DNA from: Pseudomonas saliphila
GTDB taxonomy: Bacteria; Pseudomonadota; Gammaproteobacteria; Pseudomonadales; Pseudomonadaceae
Length of the DNA: 64,000 nt
Direction: 5' to 3'
NCBI RefSeq assembly: GCF_008638345.1
Contig: NZ_VTVA01000004.1
Span: 124,001-188,000, forward strand
Shown here: one piece after another, positions 17,177-26,596 of the stretch
Layout: each line of letters starts with the position of its first letter
Numbering within the stretch: the first letter of the stretch is position 1
Made by a program: the position numbers and the translations under genes
Notes under the pieces: generated by a model
What the model was told of the DNA's origin: nothing
Database searches by the model: none
What the model saw: the letters and a program-made list of their open reading frames with translations, nothing else

Positions 17177-18367
17177 TCACACGTAAGGATCAGCGTTGGG
17201 CAAGCCCAGCAGCACTACGCCGTGGGCGCGGCTGTACGCAGCAACGTTGTTGGAAATATGTCCCCGTGCCTGATGGATATCGCGGAACACGCGAGCGACA
17301 TGGTTACTGCTGTACAGACCTGATGCCGCCATGCAACGCAGCAACTGGTTGACCTTCTCGGCGCACACGTTGGTGACATAGGCCGATTGATAGCGGTACT
17401 GCAGACGGGTCTCGACGTCGGGGAATTCACCCTTCTCGGCCAGCTGCACCAGGTTTTCGAAGTTGCGCTCAAGCACCAGCTTGAGCATATCCAGCGTCAG
17501 TTCGGCGTCGGCGACGACTTCCTGTGCCAGCGGATCCTCGGCGGTCTTGGCGCCGTGCTTGCCGATATGTCGGGCGGCGTTATCGCGGAACTCGGTTATC
17601 GCGCCTTGCAGCGCACCCAGGCAGGAGCTGGATACCGCACGACTGAACACCTGGGCAAACGGAATACCGAAGATGGGGCTGGTGTTGACCAGTCGGCCGG
17701 GGGTCGCTTCCATGCTGGTGTTGTTGGTGCGCTGCAGCCGGTGCGCCGGAACAAAGGCGTTTTCGACCACGATATCGTGGCTGCCAGTACCGCGCAGGCC
17801 CAGCACATCCCAGTTGCGCTCGATACGATAATCGCTGCGCGGCACCAGGAAAGTCCCATGCTCTACACCTTCGCCATTGGCATCCCGCGGGATGATGCCG
17901 CCCAGCAGGGACCATTTGCAGTGCTCGCTACCGCTGGAGAAGCCCCAGCGACCGCTGATGTTATAGCCGCCTTCAACGGGTGTTACCTTGGCCACCGGCA
18001 TATAGGTAGAGCCGATCAGCGTGGTGATGTCCTCACCCCAGACATCTTCCTGCGCCTGCACGTCGTAGCGCGCCAACTGCCAGGGGTGTACGCCCATCAC
18101 GCCGTAGATCCAGGCGGTGGACATGCACCCTTCGGCAAGGGTCATCTGGATTTCAAACAGCGCTCTGGGGTCCATCTCGAAGCCGCCGAACTTCTTCGGT
18201 TGCATGACCCGGAAGAACCCGGCTTCCTGCATGTCGGCGATGGTTTCGTCAGGGATCTTCTGGTCACGATCTGCCTGCGCAGCCCGTTCCTTGAGCGCCG
18301 GTATCATCTGCCGCGCGCGCTGGATCATCTCGATTTCTACTTGTGTCTTCTGGCGAGTGGATGCCAT
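17177..18367 (-). CDS. hsaA: HsaA-like flavin-dependent monooxygenase, oxygenase component
   Basis: A 396-residue protein with the acyl-CoA dehydrogenase fold of group D flavin monooxygenases, matching the length of HsaA/TesA2. Features seen are MQPKKFGGFEMDP, WGFSSGSEHCKW and GLRGTGSHDIVV. HsaA hydroxylates the phenolic secosteroid 3-HSA to the catechol 3,4-DHSA using reduced flavin from HsaB; the HsaB-like gene here is at 22036. ATG 18367 is preferred because GGAGGA lies upstream; the frame extends to 18415. It opens the long minus-strand unit, and an operator variant lies at 18446-18461. A 55-base gap separates it from kstD. Confidence 0.85.
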   Translation of the reverse strand: MASTRQKTQVEIEMIQRARQMIPALKERAAQADRDQKIPDETIADMQEAGFFRVMQPKKFGGFEMDPRALFEIQMTLAEGCMSTAWIYGVMGVHPWQLARYDVQAQEDVWGEDITTLIGSTYMPVAKVTPVEGGYNISGRWGFSSGSEHCKWSLLGGIIPRDANGEGVEHGTFLVPRSDYRIERNWDVLGLRGTGSHDIVVENAFVPAHRLQRTNNTSMEATPGRLVNTSPIFGIPFAQVFSRAVSSSCLGALQGAITEFRDNAARHIGKHGAKTAEDPLAQEVVADAELTLDMLKLVLERNFENLVQLAEKGEFPDVETRLQYRYQSAYVTNVCAEKVNQLLRCMAASGLYSSNHVARVFRDIHQARGHISNNVAAYSRAHGVVLLGLPNADPYV

Positions 18368-18445
18368 GTGTGAGTCCTCCAAAGGCTCCGCTGCGACAAT
18401 ACGCGCGGTGACCATGATTATCGGAAGACCCGGGGCCGTGACTCA

Positions 18446-18461
18446 TCGTCAATGCGGACTA
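18446..18461. promoter_or_regulatory. Steroid-unit operator, site D (one mismatch)
   Basis: TCGTCAATGCGGACTA matches the TCGTC-N6-GACGA palindrome with one changed base in the second half-site. It lies upstream of the hsaA-like gene, centred 86.5 bp from the start, in the short gap between that gene and the chemoreceptor terminator. Confidence 0.6.
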
Positions 18462-18511
18462 GGAATGCTCAGGCATTGCACATTGCAGGTGCCAGGCCGC
18501 GGAGGACAGAT

Positions 18512-18554
18512 ATAAAAGCGGGCCGGAGACAGAGCAACTCTGTCACCGACCCGC
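18512..18554 (-). terminator. Intrinsic terminator of the chemoreceptor gene
   Basis: On the minus strand a long imperfect stem, GCGGGTCGGTGACAGAG / CTCTGTCTCCGGCCCGC, is followed by TTTTATA. It ends the chemoreceptor gene and separates it from the hsaA promoter. Confidence 0.82.
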
Positions 18555-18570
18555 ATCCAACGCAGGGAGT

Positions 18571-20235
18571 TTAACCGTGGACTATGAAGCGCTCCGACAG
18601 CTGATGAAGCTCCGCCGCAAGCTTTTCCAGCTGGGCGGCGGCGGTTGCTCCGCTTATGGCGTTGTCAGACATGTCCTGCACACCGCCAGAGACACCCTCG
18701 ACCTCCCGTGCAATCTCTCGGGTGGCACCCGCCTGCGCATCGAGTAGCTGACTGATCTCGTTGACCGCGCGTATGACCTCGGCGCTTCCTTCGCGGATGA
18801 TGCTGATCGAATCACTGGCCTGCCCGGCAAGCGCCACGCCCTTCTGAACTTTGCCCACCGCATGTTCCATACCTTGCGCTACCTCGCGCGTGCCCTTCTG
18901 GATTTGCAGAATGGTGTCGGAAATTTCCAACGTTGACTTCGAGGTGCGCTCGGCCAGTTGACGTACCTCGCCCGCCACGACCGCGAAGCCGCGGCCCATC
19001 TCTCCGGCGCGCGCTGCCTCAATCGCAGCATTGAGCGACAGCAGATTGGTCTGCTCCGCCACATCGTTAATGACCTGAATGACGCCGCCGATCTGGCGAG
19101 AAAAAGATTCCAGACGCTGCATTTGTTCTGCGGTGCCAGTCACCGACGATGCTATGTCCTGCATTTCACGCGTCATGCTATGGATAAAGGCTTCGCTGTC
19201 ATTGGAGCGCAGTGCAGCTTCCTCAGTGACACGCCGGGTCGAGCCGGCATGGCTGCCTACTTCGTCGATCGAGACGGACAGCTCTTCAACCGCAGCGGAT
19301 ATGCTCGATATTGCCGATGCCTGAGATTGTGCCAGCACCGAGGACTCCTGAGCAGGCGCCGCGAGTGTCACTGATGAACGCCCCAGCACAGCAACCTGCT
19401 CACCGATCCGACTGATCAGTTGGCGCAGACTCTCGCGCATCTGATTGATATCGCCAAGCAGTTGGGCGATTTCATCACGTCCGCGCGCAGGTACTTCGTG
19501 TGTCAGATCACCCGAGGCGATTGCCCGGGCACTGTCGGATACCGCAGCAAACCCTCGCCGCAATCGCGTCAGCGCCGACAACCCGGTGACAGTCCCTGCC
19601 ACCAGACCGAACAGGGCCAGGCCGATATAAATGACCAGAGTCTGCTCATAGCGCTGTTCTGCCTGGGCATAGATATCGGCGGTTTTCTGCTCCTGGTACA
19701 AGCGCAATTCTGACAGCGCGGCACTGCTCAGTTCGCCTGCTACCGCGCCGACCTTGAGAAACATCCGCAGCCCACCAGAGCTGAAGTCCTCGATATCCAG
19801 CAACGCCAGCATGCTGTCCAGATCTTCCCGCCAGAACTCGAAATGTTCCTCAAAGGTCGCTGCCAGCGATTGCTCATGGGGGTCCAGATCCGCCCCTTTC
19901 AGGTTCGCCCAACGCCTCACAATGTGCTGGTCGTTTTCACGTATCAGGCTCACGTAGGTCGTGAGTGGCTGATCATGGGCAGACAGCAGTTTGCCTTCGG
20001 GATCAAACTGGAACGCCAGCAATACCAGCCGCCTGTTCGCTTCCAGCAGCCGTTCAATTTCACTGGTCTGGCGCATCGCCGCCAGATGCTCGTCATGCAC
20101 TTCACGCAAACTATTGCGCGCAGTCTCCAACCCGTACCAGCCAAGGCCGACCGCACTATAGAAAAGGAAGCTCGAGAGTAGCGCCCATAACATCAACCGG
20201 CGGGCGATGGTCATTGCTGGTAGGAATCGTGACAT
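18571..20235 (-). CDS. Methyl-accepting chemotaxis protein
   Basis: A 554-residue transmembrane chemoreceptor. A first membrane helix at about residues 12-32 precedes a periplasmic region of about 160 residues predicted as a four-helix bundle. A second helix (about 200-222) follows, then a HAMP domain ([19 protein letters not shown]...) and a long coiled-coil signalling domain with the conserved hairpin tip [20 protein letters not shown]. No C-terminal CheR/CheB pentapeptide is visible. It lies between the hsaA unit and an aldehyde dehydrogenase with its own terminator. Sensing of a steroid or related compound is suggested by position only. Confidence 0.88.
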   Translation of the reverse strand: MSRFLPAMTIARRLMLWALLSSFLFYSAVGLGWYGLETARNSLREVHDEHLAAMRQTSEIERLLEANRRLVLLAFQFDPEGKLLSAHDQPLTTYVSLIRENDQHIVRRWANLKGADLDPHEQSLAATFEEHFEFWREDLDSMLALLDIEDFSSGGLRMFLKVGAVAGELSSAALSELRLYQEQKTADIYAQAEQRYEQTLVIYIGLALFGLVAGTVTGLSALTRLRRGFAAVSDSARAIASGDLTHEVPARGRDEIAQLLGDINQMRESLRQLISRIGEQVAVLGRSSVTLAAPAQESSVLAQSQASAISSISAAVEELSVSIDEVGSHAGSTRRVTEEAALRSNDSEAFIHSMTREMQDIASSVTGTAEQMQRLESFSRQIGGVIQVINDVAEQTNLLSLNAAIEAARAGEMGRGFAVVAGEVRQLAERTSKSTLEISDTILQIQKGTREVAQGMEHAVGKVQKGVALAGQASDSISIIREGSAEVIRAVNEISQLLDAQAGATREIAREVEGVSGGVQDMSDNAISGATAAAQLEKLAAELHQLSERFIVHG

Positions 20236-20363
20236 GCAAATCCGTCCTGGATAATTGCCTGGATAGGCGGCTCAGGGCCTGTTTTAGGCAGATGAAAGCT
20301 GAACTACCAGACCGCACTTCAGGGTCTGGCAGCGCCGACAGGGTTGCCGTTTCTACAAAGGCT

Positions 20364-21794
20364 TCAGCGGGTGATTTGCGCCTTTATCACCGCGGGAAAC
20401 TGATCATGGTACGGAGGCAGCATGCCCCACTCACCGCGCGGATCGACCGGCGCACCCTTGAACACGGTTCGTGCGTGGCTGAATTCAACAAACCCTTCGC
20501 GGCCGTGGTAATGGCCCATACCCGAGGCGCCGACACCGCCGAAGGGCGCGTCCTCCATGGCGGCATGCATGAGCGCATCGTTGATGGTCACGCCACCGGA
20601 CAACGTATGGTTCAGCACGTAATCCTGCTCACGCTGATCATTGCCGAAGTAATAGAGCGCCAATGGCCGAGCCCCCTGATTGATCTCGTCCACCACCTGC
20701 TCGATCTTGCTGTAGGTGAGCAGTATCAGCGCCGGACCGAACAGCTCCTCCTGCATGATGCGGCTGTTCAGCGGAGGGTTGACCACGATACTCAGCGGAC
20801 GCTGACGGCTGCCTGCGACGACTTCCACATCGGGGCAGCGGATGATTTCTGCGCCCTGCTCCTGCGCGTCGTCGAGATATTCATCGATACGGCGCATGTG
20901 CCGGTCATTGACCACCGCGACCAGATCGGGATTACCCGCTGCCGTGGGGTACAGCGCGCTGTAGCTAGCGGTAAACGCGGCGATGAAAGCGTCACGCTGC
21001 GCGACCGGAACGTACAGCGTATCGGGTGAGATGCAGATCTGCCCGCCGTTGGTCCCCTTGGCAATCGCCAGCCGCCTGGCGGCTTCGGCGATATCGGCAC
21101 TGGCGCCGACGATCGCTGGCGATTTGCCGCCCAGCTCCAGCGTCACCGGCACCAGATTTTCCGCTGCCCGGCGCATGATGTCGCGACCCACCGGCGTACT
21201 GCCGGTGAACACCAGATGATCAAAGGGCTGGCTGGCAAACGCCTGTCCGACCTCCACTCCGCCGGTAATCACAGCCAGCTCCAGCGGATCGAAACGTTCG
21301 CCAATGCTGGCAGCCAGCACCTCGGCGGTGTGCGGCGTGACTTCGGAGGGTTTCAGAACGGCGCGGTTACCCGCTGCAAACACCGATGCCAGCGGACTGA
21401 ACAAGGTAAACAGTGGCGCATTCCAGGTACCCATGATGCCAACGCTGCCCTTGGGCTGGTATTGCACCCAGGCCTCGGCGCCGAGTTGGTCATAGGGAGA
21501 AAATACCGCGCGTGGCTCGCGTGGCATCCAGCTCTCGAGATGATCACGCGCGTGCTTGAGCGAACCGAGCGAGCCGAGCACATCATTCATCAGACCATAG
21601 CCCTGATGACGCTGCCCGAAATCGGCCTCCATCGCTTCTGCAAGAGCCTGATGATTATCCACCAACAGATCGATTACCGCCTGAATGCGGCTTCGGCGCG
21701 TGTCAGCGGATACCTGTAAATCAGCACTGGATGCCTTGCGCTGCGCCGCGAGTACGTCACTCAATTGCTGCACTGACTGAAGATTTGCGCTCAT
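20364..21794 (-). CDS. Aldehyde dehydrogenase (coniferyl-aldehyde type)
   Basis: A 476-residue NAD(P)-dependent aldehyde dehydrogenase. Asn125 in GTWNAP, Glu220 in LELGGKSP and Cys254 in GQICISPD are the catalytic residues, and FTGSTPVGR is the cofactor loop. Sequence style and length match the coniferyl-aldehyde dehydrogenase subgroup. In Pseudomonas stutzeri Chol1 an aldehyde dehydrogenase (Sad) oxidises the side-chain aldehyde of bile-acid intermediates; a similar role is attractive here because the gene diverges from the hsaB unit. The shared region 21795-22035 contains operator site E. A 128-base gap with a weak hairpin and no T-run separates it from the chemoreceptor. Confidence 0.85.
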   Translation of the reverse strand: MSANLQSVQQLSDVLAAQRKASSADLQVSADTRRSRIQAVIDLLVDNHQALAEAMEADFGQRHQGYGLMNDVLGSLGSLKHARDHLESWMPREPRAVFSPYDQLGAEAWVQYQPKGSVGIMGTWNAPLFTLFSPLASVFAAGNRAVLKPSEVTPHTAEVLAASIGERFDPLELAVITGGVEVGQAFASQPFDHLVFTGSTPVGRDIMRRAAENLVPVTLELGGKSPAIVGASADIAEAARRLAIAKGTNGGQICISPDTLYVPVAQRDAFIAAFTASYSALYPTAAGNPDLVAVVNDRHMRRIDEYLDDAQEQGAEIIRCPDVEVVAGSRQRPLSIVVNPPLNSRIMQEELFGPALILLTYSKIEQVVDEINQGARPLALYYFGNDQREQDYVLNHTLSGGVTINDALMHAAMEDAPFGGVGASGMGHYHGREGFVEFSHARTVFKGAPVDPRGEWGMLPPYHDQFPAVIKAQITR

Positions 21795-21954
21795 CTGGTC
21801 TCCTTGCCCTAAGGGGTCTTGTTCTTTTAAGTGCCGCGACGAGGCGGCAACGGACCCTGGTTGCGGGTCTGATTCTGTGAGTGTCGGTCACGGTAAACCC
21901 GCGCCCAGGGGCGAACCACCTCCATTTGGACGAGAACCATTAACGGGGCGTCGT

Positions 21955-21970
21955 TAGTCCATGCAGACGA
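21955..21970. promoter_or_regulatory. Steroid-unit operator, site E (one mismatch)
   Basis: TAGTCCATGCAGACGA matches the TCGTC-N6-GACGA palindrome with one changed base. The centre is 73.5 bp before the hsaB-like start at 22036, the same distance as for site B to the hydratase. It covers an upstream in-frame ATG at 21961, which argues against that start. Confidence 0.62.
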
Positions 21971-22035
21971 TGACCAGGCGCTATTGCGAGCTGAATACTG
22001 CGGACACGATAGACACACATAATGCGAGGCAGAAT

Positions 22036-23031
22036 ATGACTGCTCCAGCCGGATTCAATCCCAAGGCGTTCCGCGATGCGCTAAGCACCTTCACTACCGG
22101 GGTGACTATTATTACCACGCGCAACGCCGATGGCGAGCCTGTGGGTATCACCGCCAACAGTTTCAACTCGGTTTCCCTGAACCCCCCGCTTGTACTCTGG
22201 AGCCTGGCCAAGTCAGCTTACAGCCTCGAGGCCTTCACCGAAAACAAGCACTGGAACGTGCATGTTCTTTCCGTGGAGCAGGAAGCGCTGTCAGGGCGCT
22301 TTGCTTCGCGCGGCGAGGACAAGTTCAGCGGACTGGCGCTCGATGACGGCATCAATGACGTGCCGCTCCTGCCAACCTGCACAGCGCGCTTCCAGTGCCG
22401 CACCTCCTTCATGTACGAAGGCGGCGATCACATCATCTTTGTCGGAGAAGTACTTGGCTTCGACAAGAGCGAACTGCCGCCATTGGCATTCCAGAGCGGA
22501 TTGTACGCCCTCGCTGCCCGCAAACCCCGCGAAGGGGTGCGCCTGTCTGCCGAAGACCCGCTCGAATGCAGTTATACCGAGGACCTGCTCGGCTACCTGG
22601 CCGGCCGCGCGCACTATCAACTGGTGGCTGCGCTGCACACCCTGCTGAAAAGCCACAAGCTGGACGAGCACGCGTTCTTTGTGCTGTCGGTACTCAGCAT
22701 CAAGGACAAACTGACGCTGGAGGAGATTAACCGCTTCGTCTCCTACACCGGACGCGAGGCCAATCTGTCGCTCCTGGCATTCCTGGAAAAGCAGGGCTAC
22801 ATCGTCGCGGAACAGATCAACGGGCAGCGCCGCTTCATCCTCACTGCCGAAGGGCGGGAAATATCCCTGGAGCAGATCGCCCTGGCCAAGGCTGTCGAGG
22901 AAGAAGTCACCGAGAAGCTCGGGCCCGGTGATGCCCAGGCTTTGAAAATTCTGCTCAAGCGCCTGATCAAGGCTACCGACCCAGGGGTTCCTGATCTGTG
23001 GTCCGCATCCGACCAGTCCGTCGACCTCTAG
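22036..23031 (+). CDS. hsaB: HsaB-like flavin reductase with C-terminal MarR-like domain
   Basis: A 331-residue two-domain protein. Residues about 1-165 form a flavin-reductase (FMN-binding split barrel) domain: TFTTGVTIITTRNADG and NSFNSVSLNPPLVLWSLAK are typical of HsaB, HpaC and StyB-type reductases. Residues about 185-325 look like a MarR winged helix. Classical HsaB is about 190 residues, so the second domain is an addition. The reductase C1 of Acinetobacter 4-hydroxyphenylacetate hydroxylase has the same architecture, with the MarR-like part acting as a substrate-responsive autoinhibitor. ATG 22036 is chosen because GAGG lies upstream and the ATG at 21961 falls in operator site E. It would feed reduced flavin to the HsaA-like oxygenase. 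Confidence 0.85.
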   Translation: MTAPAGFNPKAFRDALSTFTTGVTIITTRNADGEPVGITANSFNSVSLNPPLVLWSLAKSAYSLEAFTENKHWNVHVLSVEQEALSGRFASRGEDKFSGLALDDGINDVPLLPTCTARFQCRTSFMYEGGDHIIFVGEVLGFDKSELPPLAFQSGLYALAARKPREGVRLSAEDPLECSYTEDLLGYLAGRAHYQLVAALHTLLKSHKLDEHAFFVLSVLSIKDKLTLEEINRFVSYTGREANLSLLAFLEKQGYIVAEQINGQRRFILTAEGREISLEQIALAKAVEEEVTEKLGPGDAQALKILLKRLIKATDPGVPDLWSASDQSVDL

Positions 23032-23056
23032 CGTCTAGAACAACCAAGGAGTCACG

Positions 23057-23830
23057 ATGAGTTTGCTCGATCGGTTCACCCTGCAAGACCGTGTTGCCAT
23101 CATCTCTGGTGGCAGCAAAGGAATCGGCGCGGCCATTGCCAGCGCCTATGCCGACGCTGGCGCAAAGGTGGTCTGCGCCGCACGGACCCAGGCGGACGTG
23201 GACGCCGTTGCCGAACAGATCCGACAGCGTGGCGGCGAGGCCATCGGCGTTGCCTGCGATGTCACCGACGCCTCGCAGCGCGAAGCACTGGTCGCTGCGG
23301 CGCTGGAAGCCTTCGGCAAGGTCACGCATCTGGTAAACAACGCTGGCGGCGGCGGGCCGAACAGCCCCTTGAAGTTGAGCTGGGAAGAATTCGACCGCTC
23401 CATGCACTTCAATGTCACCTCGGCCTACCACCTGACTCAGCTCTGCGCGCCGCATATGTTCAAAGCGGACCAGGGCAATATCCTCAATATCACCTCCGGT
23501 GCGGCCCGCTACATTCAGCGTGGATTCAGCCGCTATGCCTCGGCCAAGGCGGCATTGACCCAGTTGACCCGCATGCTGGCGCAGGATTTTGCACCGGTTA
23601 TTCGCGTGAATGCCATCGCCCCCGGCCCGATCCAGACAGATGCCCTGAACGGCGTCATGACCGATGAGATTCGCCAGATCATGGAGCAGAACACCCCCAT
23701 GAAATGCCTCGGCGACGTGGAGGATATAGCCCTCGCCGCCCTGTATCTGGCGACGCCCGCGTCCAAGTGGGTGACCGGCAAGATCATCGAAGTCGACGGC
23801 GGCGCTGAAAGCAGCGTTTTCCCCAACTGA
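23057..23830 (+). CDS. 7alpha-hydroxysteroid dehydrogenase-like SDR
   Basis: A 257-residue SDR that resembles Escherichia coli HdhA in several places: LVNNAGGGGP, APGPIQTDAL, and the tail DIALAALYLATPASKWVTG. SGGSKGIG is at 17-24, and Ser...Tyr-x3-Lys (RYASAKAA) completes the active site. HdhA oxidises the 7alpha-hydroxyl of cholate and chenodeoxycholate. Together with the 3alpha-HSD at 28003 this points to bile acids as substrates, though many steroid SDRs look alike and specificity cannot be proved from sequence. AAGGAG precedes the ATG. It lies 25 bases after hsaB and 13 before hsaE. Confidence 0.82.
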   Translation: MSLLDRFTLQDRVAIISGGSKGIGAAIASAYADAGAKVVCAARTQADVDAVAEQIRQRGGEAIGVACDVTDASQREALVAAALEAFGKVTHLVNNAGGGGPNSPLKLSWEEFDRSMHFNVTSAYHLTQLCAPHMFKADQGNILNITSGAARYIQRGFSRYASAKAALTQLTRMLAQDFAPVIRVNAIAPGPIQTDALNGVMTDEIRQIMEQNTPMKCLGDVEDIALAALYLATPASKWVTGKIIEVDGGAESSVFPN

Positions 23831-23843
23831 GGAGTTACCCGTG

Positions 23844-24635
23844 ATGGACCCATCATTGATTACCGCGCTCGGCGATGAGCTCTTCAACGCACTGAACACG
23901 CGCTCCACCCTGACACCGCTCACCGAGCGGCATGCTGACATCAGCATCGACGATGCCTACCGCATTTCCCTGCAGTTTCTGCAGCGCCGCGAAGCGCTCG
24001 GCGAGCGCGTGATCGGCAAGAAAATCGGCGTTACCAGCAAGGCGGTTCAGGACATGCTCAACGTCCATCAACCGGACTTCGGTTTTCTGACCAATCGCAT
24101 GCAGGTGGCCAGCGGTACGGACGTCAGCATCCAAGAGCACCGGTTGATACAGCCGCGCGCCGAGGGCGAGATCGCCTTTATCCTCGCTCAGGATCTGAAT
24201 GGCCCGGGTATCACCGCCAGCGATGTGCTGGCCGCTACCGAATCGGTTGCCTGCTGCTTCGAGATTGTCGACTCACGCATTCATGACTGGAAAATCCGCA
24301 TCGAGGACACCGTTGCCGACAATGCGTCCTGCGGTGTGTTTGCGCTGGGCGAGCAACTGGTTGATCCGCGCACGCTGGATCTGGCTGCCGCTGAACTGAC
24401 CATGTGGAAAAACGGCGAACCTGCCGGCAGCGGATTCGGCTCAGCAGTTCAGGGGCATCCCTGCGAAGCGGTCGCCTGGCTGGCCAATACCCTGGGCAAA
24501 CTGGGTATTCCGTTTCGCAAGGGCGAAATCATTCTTTCGGGTGCTCTGGCGCCGCTGGTGCCCGTCGGGCCCGGCGATCGCATCGAGATGACCATCAGCG
24601 GCCTGGGTTCTGCCAGCCTGCGTTTCACTGCTTAA
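23844..24635 (+). CDS. hsaE: 2-hydroxypenta-2,4-dienoate hydratase (HsaE/TesE)
   Basis: A 263-residue hydratase of the MhpD/BphH/HsaE family. The conserved core [18 protein letters not shown] and the metal-binding acidic region [10 protein letters not shown]...CCFEIVDSR are clear. In steroid degradation it hydrates 2-hydroxyhexa-2,4-dienoate, the C6 piece released from rings A and B, to 4-hydroxy-2-oxohexanoate. GAGGAG at 23829-23834 serves either GTG 23841 or ATG 23844; the ATG is preferred. It forms a tight set with the acylating aldehyde dehydrogenase and aldolase that follow. Confidence 0.9.
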   Translation: MDPSLITALGDELFNALNTRSTLTPLTERHADISIDDAYRISLQFLQRREALGERVIGKKIGVTSKAVQDMLNVHQPDFGFLTNRMQVASGTDVSIQEHRLIQPRAEGEIAFILAQDLNGPGITASDVLAATESVACCFEIVDSRIHDWKIRIEDTVADNASCGVFALGEQLVDPRTLDLAAAELTMWKNGEPAGSGFGSAVQGHPCEAVAWLANTLGKLGIPFRKGEIILSGALAPLVPVGPGDRIEMTISGLGSASLRFTA

Positions 24636-24654
24636 GCCGACATCGGAGATAATC

Positions 24655-25551
24655 ATGAGCAAGAAAATTCGCTGCGCCCTGATCGGGCCAGGCAATATTG
24701 GAACCGACCTGCTGTACAAGCTCAAACGCAGTGAATTCCTCGAGCCGGTCTGGATGGTGGGTATCGACCCCACCTCTGACGGGCTCAAGCGCGCTGAAGA
24801 GCTGGGTCTGAAGACCACCAGTGAGGGCGTCGACGGGCTGCTCAAGCACATCAAGGAAGATGACATCCGCATCGCCTTTGATGCCACGTCTGCCTACGTG
24901 CATGCCGAAAACAGTCGCAAGCTCAACGAGCTGGGCGTGCTGATGATTGACCTCACCCCCGCCGCTATCGGCCCTTACTGCGTACCGCCGGTGAACCTGC
25001 AAGCCAAGCTCAGCGAAGGCGCGCAGAACGTCAACATGGTCACCTGTGGTGGTCAGGCCACCATTCCGCTGGTCGCTGCAGTCTCCCGCGTCCAGCCGGT
25101 GGAATACGCCGAGATCATCGCCACCGCAGCGTCCAAATCAGTCGGACCCGGTACCCGCAAGAACATTGATGAATTTACCCGCACCACCGCCAGCGCCGTG
25201 GAACAGGTCGGCGGCGCGAAGAAAGGCAAGGCGATCATCGTGATCAATCCTGCCGAGCCGCCATTGATCATGCGCGATACCGTGCATTGCCTGACCGAAA
25301 CCGAACCGGACCAGCAGGCGATCACCGAGTCGATCCACGCCATGATCCTCGAGGTACAGAAATACGTGCCCGGCTACAGGCTGGTCAACGGCCCTGTCTT
25401 TGACGGCAACCGCGTCTCGGTGTTCATGGAGGTCGAGGGTCTTGGCGACTACCTGCCCAAGTATGCAGGCAACCTGGACATCATGACCGCCGCTGCAGCA
25501 CGCACGGCCGAAATGTTCGCTGAAAACCTACTCAAGCAAACCACACTGTAA
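24655..25551 (+). CDS. hsaG: Acetaldehyde/propanal dehydrogenase, acylating (HsaG/TesF)
   Basis: A 298-residue acylating aldehyde dehydrogenase of the DmpF/MhpF/HsaG family. GPGNIGTDL at 11-19 binds NAD and Cys131 in [10 protein letters not shown] is the catalytic thiol, at the same position as in DmpF within one residue. It converts the aldehyde released by the aldolase (propanal in the steroid pathway) to the acyl-CoA, and the two enzymes form a channelling complex. GGAGATAATC precedes the ATG. The gene follows hsaE by 19 bases and precedes hsaF by 10, the standard order. Confidence 0.93.
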   Translation: MSKKIRCALIGPGNIGTDLLYKLKRSEFLEPVWMVGIDPTSDGLKRAEELGLKTTSEGVDGLLKHIKEDDIRIAFDATSAYVHAENSRKLNELGVLMIDLTPAAIGPYCVPPVNLQAKLSEGAQNVNMVTCGGQATIPLVAAVSRVQPVEYAEIIATAASKSVGPGTRKNIDEFTRTTASAVEQVGGAKKGKAIIVINPAEPPLIMRDTVHCLTETEPDQQAITESIHAMILEVQKYVPGYRLVNGPVFDGNRVSVFMEVEGLGDYLPKYAGNLDIMTAAAARTAEMFAENLLKQTTL

Positions 25552-25561
25552 GGAGCGCGTC

Positions 25562-26593
25562 ATGGATCTTCGTGGCAAGAAAATTACCGTACACGATATG
25601 TGCCTGCGCGATGGCATGCACCCCAAGCGTCACCAGATCAGCCTGGACGAGATGAAATCCATTGCCCAGGGTCTGGATGAAGCTGGCGTACCGCTGATCG
25701 AAGTCACCCACGGCGATGGCCTGGGCGGCAGCTCAGTCAACTACGGCTTCCCTGCGCATACCGATGAAGAATATCTGTCTGCGGTTATCCCGCTGATGAA
25801 GAAGGCCAAGGTCTCTGCCCTGCTGCTGCCCGGCATCGGCACCGTGGACCACCTGAAGATGGCCCATGAACTGGGCGTCAACACCATTCGGGTCGCCACG
25901 CATTGCACCGAGGCCGACGTGTCCGAGCAGCACATCACCATGGCCCGCTCGCTGGACATGGACACCGTCGGCTTCCTGATGATGGCCCACATGAACAGCC
26001 CGGAGAATCTCGCGGCGCAGGGCAAGCTGATGGAAAGCTACGGCGCCAACTGTGTGTATATCACCGACTCCGCCGGCTATCTTCTGCCGCATGACGTGAG
26101 CGCTCGGATCACCGCCCTGCGCGCCGCACTGAGCCCGGACACCGAGATCGGCTTCCATGGTCACCATAACCTGTCGATGGGTGTCTCCAACTCCATCGCC
26201 GCGATTGAAGCCGGCGCCACGCGTATCGATGCGGCCTGCGCCGGGCTGGGCGCCGGGGCCGGCAACACGCCGATGGAAGTGCTGATTGCAGTCTGTGACC
26301 GCATGGGCATCGAAACCGGAGTCAGCGTGTTCGGCATTCAGGATGTGGCTGAAGATCGCGTGCTGCCGATCATGGACTTCCCGATTCGCAGCGATCGCGA
26401 TGCCCTCACCATGGGCTATGCCGGCGTTTACGGCTCCTTCCTGCTGTTCGCCAAGCGCGCCGAGAAGAAGTACGGCGTATCCGCCCGGGAAATCCTGGTG
26501 GAGATGGGCCGGCGCGGGATGGTCGGTGGTCAGGAAGACATGATCGAAGACACTGCCCTCACCCTGCTCAAGCAACGCCAGGCTTCGGCCTGA
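25562..26593 (+). CDS. hsaF: 4-hydroxy-2-oxoacid aldolase (HsaF/TesG)
   Basis: A 343-residue aldolase of the DmpG/MhpE/HsaF family. Asp17 in CLRDGMH and His199 and His201 in FHGHHN match the metal ligands of DmpG (Asp18, His200, His202). It splits 4-hydroxy-2-oxohexanoate into pyruvate and propanal, which passes to HsaG. TAAGGAGCGCGTC precedes the ATG. It closes the meta-cleavage tail of the pathway and is followed at once by a permease gene, so the plus-strand unit probably runs 22036-27919. Confidence 0.93.
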   Translation: MDLRGKKITVHDMCLRDGMHPKRHQISLDEMKSIAQGLDEAGVPLIEVTHGDGLGGSSVNYGFPAHTDEEYLSAVIPLMKKAKVSALLLPGIGTVDHLKMAHELGVNTIRVATHCTEADVSEQHITMARSLDMDTVGFLMMAHMNSPENLAAQGKLMESYGANCVYITDSAGYLLPHDVSARITALRAALSPDTEIGFHGHHNLSMGVSNSIAAIEAGATRIDAACAGLGAGAGNTPMEVLIAVCDRMGIETGVSVFGIQDVAEDRVLPIMDFPIRSDRDALTMGYAGVYGSFLLFAKRAEKKYGVSAREILVEMGRRGMVGGQEDMIEDTALTLLKQRQASA

Positions 26594-26596
26594 CAG

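Noticed and set aside
15424..17352. A 642-codon open frame on the plus strand opposite the KstD-type gene
   Set aside because: It is the antisense of a clear flavoprotein, has no recognisable domain, and long antisense frames are common in GC-rich DNA.
20290..20345. Hairpin CCAGACC / GGTCTGG between the aldehyde dehydrogenase and the chemoreceptor
   Set aside because: The stem is 7 bp with a 9-base loop and no T-run on either strand, so it was not called a terminator.
1667..21931. CTCCAAATGGAG at 1667-1678 and the related CTCCATTTGGAC at 21920-21931, each 37-46 bp upstream of a steroid operator
   Set aside because: Only two copies were seen, the other three units lack it, and it is short and AT-centred. 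It could be a second site but is not supported enough to list.
22973..23947. A 324-codon minus-strand frame opposite the 7alpha-HSDH-like SDR
   Set aside because: It is antisense to a strongly recognised SDR, with no motif or ribosome site.
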